From: Trichomonas tenax
Lineage: Eukaryota > Parabasalia > Trichomonadida > Trichomonadidae
Reading direction: 5' to 3'
NCBI GenBank assembly: GCA_023091735.1
Contig: JALKBU010001208.1
Span: 1-14,637 of the forward strand
DNA: 14,637 nt
Positions 9,937-14,637 of this stretch are shown here, piece after piece; within the stretch, counting starts at the first letter, position 1, and each line of letters begins with the position of its first letter. A model generated the notes under the pieces. The model had not been told where the DNA came from. It saw only the letters and a list, made by a program, of their open reading frames with translations, and searched no databases. Made by a program: the position numbers and the translations under genes.

Positions 9937-11188
9937 ATTAAAACTTGTTATTTATTTATCTCATAATCATATCCGATTTTTATATAAATCTATAAATTAC
10001 CAAACTATCGAATTATATAATTTTTGAAATATAATTATTTGTGACATAATGTTAAACTTCGGTATTCAAAAGAAGTATTTTTGTATCTTTTAATAAACGC
10101 ACTGAAGTTTTTTATATCAATCTAATAAAGCTTTCTTTGTTAATATTTAATTTGGAAAGACTATTCAATATGTTGAAACAATACTCAAAAATTGGATAAT
10201 CCTGGCATGTAATTGTATTATTCTTCTATCTTTTAAACAATTGGTGCATTGGCATTTAATTTTTTGAATAGATTTATAATCAAATATAATTGTAATTTGC
10301 TTAAGAGAAATTTCGAGATTTGGATCTTTTGGTCCACTTTGGAATTTTGTGCATTAATAAGTTAGTTTGGTGTTGAATTATTAAGGAAAATACAAAAATA
10401 AACTTCATTTGGATTGTCTAAGTTTGTATCACTAGATCGTTCAAATTCAACTATGGCAAAATTTGTTGTGCGATTATGGTAAATCATTGAAAAATAAAGA
10501 ATGGAATGTCCAAGAAGGAAATTAAATGCAGTATGATGAAGGCATTAATTATATGATGAATTTGTATTTGAAACACGAATATCATCACGATGCAACCTTG
10601 TTGATGAATCATGATTGTTTGAGCAAGAATATGAAATCGATGAATCAAATATATAATTCTTAAATGATTGTTTATCTGTATAAATATAACAAAAAAATCT
10701 AGTTATTGTATCAAGAAACTTTTGCAGCTGTGAGTTATGACTGCTAATCCTAATTTGTATGCATTGTGCATTATCTTTTTGTTTTTTTTTCAGCAATCTT
10801 GGAAACAAAATTCAAAAAAAAGTTGTTTCTTCAAAAAAAACATTATTTTTATTTGTTAAATCACATACAATTCTTTTCTAGGGCTTAAAAATTTGACTCC
10901 TTGATTTTTTTACAAAAAAAATGACAAAAACAGGCCTAAAATTGCCACAACGACAAGCTTATACAGAATGATTGATACTCATGTTGGATTTTTTGGATGT
11001 TGAAAATTTTTGTTCATATGAATAATTCTATTCTAAGACCCTACTATAGATCTAAATATTGTGACATTCAATTGTCGTCTCCCTGAAATATGTTTATGAT
11101 ATGAACTCAAACTTATTTTAAACGTTGAATAACTTTTTTATAAATAAGGTTATATGACCTTCAGGAAAGTGACATTTTTATTTTCATT
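9937..11188. other. AT-rich intergenic spacer
   Basis: About 1.25 kb between the HEAT gene and the BspA-like pair. TAAA-type polyadenylation signals occur close after the TAG (the first at 9940-9943). A weak coding-like stretch reads in one + frame from about 10434 to 10663 with one stop at 10523-10525; its second half is a 45-codon ATG ORF (10526-10663) rich in Met, His, Asn and Asp. I do not recognise it. The minus-strand ORF at 10545-10808 opens with TTG and looks like noise. Confidence 0.55.
11144..11178 (+). promoter_or_regulatory. Upstream box pair shared by both BspA copies (copy 1)
   Basis: ATAAGGTTA (11144-11152) and AAGTGACATTTT (11167-11178) both recur exactly before copy 2, at 12323-12331 and 12343-12354, with the second box starting 23 versus 20 bases after the first. 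The flanking sequence is largely diverged. Selective retention suggests a core promoter or leader element, though incomplete decay of the original duplication could give the same picture. A separate TCATTTT (11184-11190) fits the Inr pattern. Confidence 0.4.
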
Positions 11189-12136
11189 TTGGGGACTACA
11201 CAACTAAATGGTGTATTATTCACAATATATGAATCACCGGGATATGCAATGGCTGGAGATGAAAGCAATGTTAATAAAAACAGAATTCCTGATAAAACGA
11301 ATTGTCCCACAAATATAATAATTCCGGCGACTATTAATGGATACCCTGTTTACAATATCTCTAATCATGCATTTCACTTTTGCACAGGTGTTCAATCTAT
11401 TTCAATTGCAGAAGGAATTAAATATATCGGAGATAACGCATTTGATGTGGCGAATGTTGAAATTGCTTCACTCACTATTCCCGATTCTGTTATTTCGATA
11501 TCAGACCATGGATTTGCAACCAATAAAATAACGCAAGTTTATATCGGCAGCAAACTGCAATTCCTTAGTTACTATGGAATATTCGCCAATAACAAACCAC
11601 TAATGAAAATAATCGTGAATCCAAATAATCCTTATTTTTGCAACGATAATCAATATGCTCTTTATTCCAAAGATAAAACCATCCTTTATCAAGCATCTGG
11701 ATATAATGAAACATTTGTTATCCCAAAATCAGTGCGAAAACTTAACTATAAAACTTTTGATGGTTTTAGAACTATTAGTATAAGTGTTCCGAGAGGAGTT
11801 GAATTGAGCAGCTATTCATTTTTCAATCTCCCATATCTTACAACAATTGAAATATATTCGGATATTCCACAAACGATGAATGACTTAATTGTATTATGTC
11901 CGGTCTTGAAATATCTCATTTATTATGGAAGAGTTTATGCTTCACAAACATTTGTACAAAACACGCCAATGCTTACAGAAGTTTTTGTTAATAATACATT
12001 ATTTACCACAATAACTGGAATCCAAACGAAGTTTATCAACACTTATAATTATGATATCACATGTGCTATCAATCGATATACGACTTTTAAAGATAAACTT
12101 TATGTATTGGTGGATGTTCTTTGTTTAAATGCTTAA
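11189..12136 (+). CDS. BspA-like leucine-rich-repeat protein, copy 1 (ATG lost or start at 11249)
   Basis: The reading frame is open for 315 codons to TAA, but its homologous first codon is TTG (11189), where copy 2 has ATG. Upstream codons back to the in-frame TAA at 11141 contain no ATG. The first in-frame ATG is at 11249 (codon 21), which would give 295 residues. The protein is of the LRR_5/TpLRR (BspA) type: an N-terminal I-I-I-P-A-T-I-N-G-Y-P-V strand with I-S-N-H-A-F (43-62), repeats such as A-E-G-I-K-Y-I-G-D-N-A-F and S-L-T-I-P-D-S-V (74-102), a spacer V-N-P-N-N-P-Y with L-Y-S-K-D (143-162), then more repeats to about 270. Related trichomonad proteins are surface or secreted adhesion and interaction proteins. 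This one shows no signal peptide or membrane anchor, so location is uncertain. Residues 24-42 resemble a TSP3 calcium-binding motif. It may be a recent pseudogene or use the downstream ATG. Confidence 0.8.
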   Translation: MGTTQLNGVLFTIYESPGYAMAGDESNVNKNRIPDKTNCPTNIIIPATINGYPVYNISNHAFHFCTGVQSISIAEGIKYIGDNAFDVANVEIASLTIPDSVISISDHGFATNKITQVYIGSKLQFLSYYGIFANNKPLMKIIVNPNNPYFCNDNQYALYSKDKTILYQASGYNETFVIPKSVRKLNYKTFDGFRTISISVPRGVELSSYSFFNLPYLTTIEIYSDIPQTMNDLIVLCPVLKYLIYYGRVYASQTFVQNTPMLTEVFVNNTLFTTITGIQTKFINTYNYDITCAINRYTTFKDKLYVLVDVLCLNA

Positions 12137-12365
12137 TCCATCACTCCAAGTTTAGCATAAAAAATATAGAGTCATTTAATAGACTTAATTGTAATCAATA
12201 TGAATAATACAATCATCAATTTCGAATTGTAAATGATGTTTGGATTTCATTCCTAAACGCAATTCGGTATTTCAATCTCTTTAATAACAGTTTTGTCTAA
12301 AGTTGTATAAAACGAAAGTTATATAAGGTTAGTTAATCTTAAAAGTGACATTTTATGTCCCCCTA
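12137..12365. other. Short spacer between tandem BspA-like copies
   Basis: 229 bases, AT-rich, carrying the ATAAGGTTA and AAGTGACATTTT boxes just before copy 2. A four-codon upstream ORF (ATG at 12355, TAA at 12364-12366) overlaps the A of the copy 2 start codon. Confidence 0.6.
12323..12354 (+). promoter_or_regulatory. Upstream box pair shared by both BspA copies (copy 2)
   Basis: ATAAGGTTA at 12323-12331 and AAGTGACATTTT at 12343-12354 repeat the boxes found before copy 1. The second box ends 11 bases before the ATG at 12366. No TCA-type Inr lies between the boxes and the ATG, so AAGTGACATTTT may itself sit at or near the transcription start; that placement is inference. Confidence 0.4.
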
Positions 12366-13320
12366 ATGGGGACTACACAACTAAATTGTGTATTATTCAC
12401 GATATATGAATCACTGGGATATGCTATGGCTGGAGATGAACGCGACCTCAATAAAAACGGAGTTCCTGATAAAAAGAATTGCCCAACTAATATAATTATT
12501 CCTGCAACTATTAATGGATACCCTGTTTATAATATATCCAATCACGCATTTCACCTTTGCTCAGGAGTTCAATCTATTTCAATTGCAGAAGGAATTAAAT
12601 ATATCTGTATGAGCGCTTTTGGCGTAATGGGTATTTCAATAGCATCTCTTACTATTCCTGAATATGTTATTCTCTTGGATTCCTCTGCATTTGCTTCAAA
12701 TCAAATCGGACTTGTTAATATAGGTACAAAAATTCGATATCTTGGAAATGAAGGTGTTTTTGCAAAAAAATCCGCCCCTAATGAAAATAACTGTGAATCC
12801 AAATAATCCTTATCTTTGCAATGATAAACAATATGCTTTATATTCCAAAGACATGTCTATCCTTTATCAGGCATCAGGTTATAATCAAACTTTTGTTGTT
12901 CCTATGTCGGTTCGCGAAATTAAATTTAAAGCTTTTGACGGATACAGAACAATAAGTATTAGTCTTCCAAAAGGAGTTATTCTTAGAAACTATTCGTTTT
13001 TCAATCTTCCAAATCTTGAAACAATTGAAATATATTCAGATATTCCTAAATCAATGAAAGAATTGATCGTGGATTGTCCTATATTGAAATATATTGTTTA
13101 TTACGGAAGCATATATGCTTCGCAAACATTTACTGTAAGAACGCAAATGCTTACTAATATATTTGTTAATAATACATTATTCACTACAATAACTGGAATC
13201 CAAACTAAATTTATACATACATATAAATACGATATCACATGCGCTGTCAGCCGATACACAAACTTCAAAGATAGACTTTCTTATTATGTAATGGCAAATG
13301 CCGTATTCGGCGCAGATTGA
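12366..13320 (+). pseudogene. BspA-like leucine-rich-repeat gene, copy 2 (one-base frameshift)
   Basis: A tandem paralogue of copy 1, estimated by eye at about 70 percent protein identity, with an ATG at the position matching the TTG of copy 1. The first frame runs from 12366 and stops at 12806. The homologous frame resumes around 12770-12780 and runs to TGA at 13320. Against copy 1, the stretch between the F-A codons and the next shared Met codon is 16 bases instead of 15. The change therefore falls in or near a seven-A run (12764-12770) and a four-C run (12775-12778), both prone to slippage or sequencing error. Without that base the product would be about 317 residues, matching copy 1. Domains are as in copy 1: LRR_5/TpLRR repeats split by a V-N-P-N-N-P-Y spacer, with no signal peptide or anchor. 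A truncated product of about 146 residues could still be made. Pseudogene or base-call error cannot be told apart here. Confidence 0.8.
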
Positions 13321-13364
13321 ACTAGATCATTGATGAAAATAAAAATATATTAATTATAAATCAT

Positions 13365-14318
13365 TTACTTAAGCTCGGCCTTAAGCTTCTGGTAGAATGA
13401 CTTATTGCCAACCTCCTCAGCGAATGTTCCTTCGTTGTGATACTCGCCTTCAACTTCTTTGATAAAGAACTTGACGCAGAGTTCACCGCGATCCTTACGA
13501 AGTCCTCCCTTCTTCTCGAGCTGGATTGTCTTATCGACATTCTGGTTCATCTGGTAATCACCGAGTGGGAGAACAGAGCTGCCGATGAGATTGTCCTTTC
13601 CATTGTCATCCCAGTCATTGCAGATGATGTGGAGAGCATCTGTTGCATTGTGTGGAACATCGATTGTGAATGTTTCATTCCACTCTGGGTTGAGATTCTT
13701 CTTGATGACATTCGTCTTGTATAGTCAGCCTGTTCCATTCATCTGGAGAACAAATGGATCAGACTTTCCGCCCAAGTCCATCGAAGCGAGACCCTTGGCC
13801 TTCACGACCGTGATATCGATAATTGTCTTCATTAGTGGTGGCGGGGCTGGCTCTGGCTGCTTTGTGACAGCTGCTGCATGAATCTTAGAGTGATGCTTCC
13901 TGTGGTGTTTCTTCTTTGACTTCTTAACGGTCATCATTGTGCATGGGATCCACTTTTGTGTTTCATAATCTTCCTTATGTGTCCACATGATGATTGGCGT
14001 GCCATTCTCGAAGTGGCCGCCCTGTATATCCATGCAGAGACCTGTGTGATTGCGGATTATCATATCTGGATAATATGCCCATCTCTCTTTATGCTTGTGA
14101 ATGTCTGTTTGTAAGACAACAGCACCGAGTTCCTGCGTCTCTGGCTCAAGGAGGTATCCTGAGTGAGCAGCAACGAAGCGTTCCTTGAAAAACATGAATT
14201 GATTGTGCAAACCATGCTCAAACTTCCAGATAACGAGCTGTCCTTCGATCGCTTTGCTCTTGTCGACAATCGTGAGAACGTATTCCTTATTAGCTTTGCT
14301 AACGAAGAAACAGTTCAT
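13365..14318 (-). CDS. Ricin-B-like beta-trefoil plus C2 domain protein, interrupted by in-frame TGA
   Basis: A 318-codon frame from ATG (14318) to TAA (13365), broken only by TGA at codon 198 (13725-13727). Residues 2-130 look like a ricin-B-type beta-trefoil lectin fold: H-N-Q-F, K-E-R-W and T-Q-K-W occupy the Q-x-W-like positions of its three lobes, and L-C-M-D-I-Q-G-G is typical. This is a carbohydrate-binding fold; there is no ricin A-chain and nothing suggests a toxin. Residues 131-161 are a Lys/His-rich then Pro-rich linker. From about 164 to 290 is a C2 domain, usually a calcium-dependent membrane-binding module, with loop-1 Asp181 and Asp187 before the stop and loop-3 Asp235, Asp237 and Asp242 after it. 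Both halves keep family residues (N-L-N-P-E-W-N-E at 208-215), so the frame was under selection recently. Base composition is clearly more GC-rich than the flanks. The TAA is followed by A, giving a TAAA polyadenylation-type signal at the stop. It faces the BspA pair tail to tail. The 197-residue product lacks half the C2 domain. Confidence 0.8.
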
Positions 14319-14637
14319 AGCAATGTTAACTCATGACGATAATTTTATTCTTGTAAAATTTCTTTTTTGTTTTTTAATTTATTTTTTTTTTTTTTTTTTT
14401 TTTTTTTGATAATTAATTTATAAATAATTTTATTTTTTAATAAAAGCTTTTTTATCAAAAATAAATTATTAAATTTGTATTTTTTTTTATATTTTGTGTT
14501 TTAAAAAGTTTTTTTGAAAAATTAAAATAAAGTTATCAATTTTATGTTTTTTCACGAAAAAAAATAAACTAAAAAAAAAAAAAAAATTAAATTTTTTATT
14601 TTCAAAAAATTAATTAAGAAAAAAAATTTAAATTTTT
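14319..14637. repeat. Extreme AT-rich tract with long homopolymers
   Basis: Nearly pure A+T, including a 26-base T run at 14382-14407 and a 16-base A run at 14571-14586, with many shorter T and A runs between. No ORF or family is visible. It forms the upstream region of the lectin-C2 gene and reaches the window edge. Such runs are prone to replication slippage and to assembly error. Confidence 0.7.
14336..14341 (-). promoter_or_regulatory. TATCGT element upstream of the lectin-C2 gene
   Basis: On the minus strand TATCGTCATGAG lies about 18 bases before the ATG. TATCGT matches a Myb recognition element described in the Trichomonas vaginalis ap65-1 promoter. The overlapping TCATG is an imperfect Inr, since the third position after TCA is not met. 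A tiny upstream ATG-AGT-TAA lies in the same stretch. Suggestive only. Confidence 0.25.

Noticed and set aside
10545..10808. 87-codon minus-strand ORF
   Set aside because: It opens with TTG, no ATG is near its start, and there is no recognisable domain.
11100..11189. An intron that could supply an upstream ATG exon to BspA copy 1
   Set aside because: The conserved trichomonad 3' intron motif (ACTAACACACAG) is absent, and homology to copy 2 starts exactly at the TTG/ATG codon.
13725..13727. Selenocysteine or a reassigned TGA in the lectin-C2 gene
   Set aside because: The C2 family has no Sec at this site, TGA is a terminator elsewhere in the window (13318-13320), and no SECIS-like structure was seen.
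13437..13881. Plus-strand ORFs of 95 and 98 codons
   Set aside because: They lie antisense to the lectin-C2 gene, whose frame shows clear domain residues; these are shadows of it.

Overview
The window looks like nuclear DNA of a parabasalid protist, most likely a trichomonad close to Trichomonas or Tritrichomonas. The clues are: intron-less genes in very AT-rich spacers; two tandem BspA-like leucine-rich-repeat genes, the best-known expanded surface-protein family of trichomonads; short leaders with candidate Inr (TCA+1-Y-W) or CCTTTW elements just before start codons; and a TAAA overlapping one stop codon. The species is inferred from style and was not checked by any search.

Layout, left to right. 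1-3341 is an AT-rich region with no gene I can support, apart from a weak Cys-rich ORF and a few GC-richer patches that may be relics. 3382-3864 (+) encodes a 160-residue basic/helical protein with an acidic, hydrophobic tail, laid out like a small transcription factor. 3865-5391 is spacer. 5392-9936 (+) is a single 1514-codon ORF for an all-helical HEAT-repeat protein that most resembles HEATR5/Laa1, a membrane-traffic scaffold. 9937-11188 is spacer. 11189-12136 and 12366-13320 (+) are tandem BspA-like copies of almost equal length. The first has TTG where the second has ATG, and the second has a one-base frameshift. 13365-14318 (-) encodes a ricin-B-like beta-trefoil, a basic His/Lys linker and a C2 domain, cut by one in-frame TGA. 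14319-14637 is extreme AT sequence with a 26-base T run.

The genes do not form an operon or an obvious pathway. Three of the five coding units carry one small lesion each (lost ATG, frameshift, in-frame stop) in otherwise well-kept reading frames. That fits recent pseudogenes in a gene-rich, duplicating genome, sequencing or assembly errors, or, for the TGA followed by CTA, translational readthrough. The most unusual items are the TGA-CTA interrupted lectin-C2 gene, the reciprocally damaged BspA pair with a TSP3-like calcium motif, and the acidic-tailed putative regulator.
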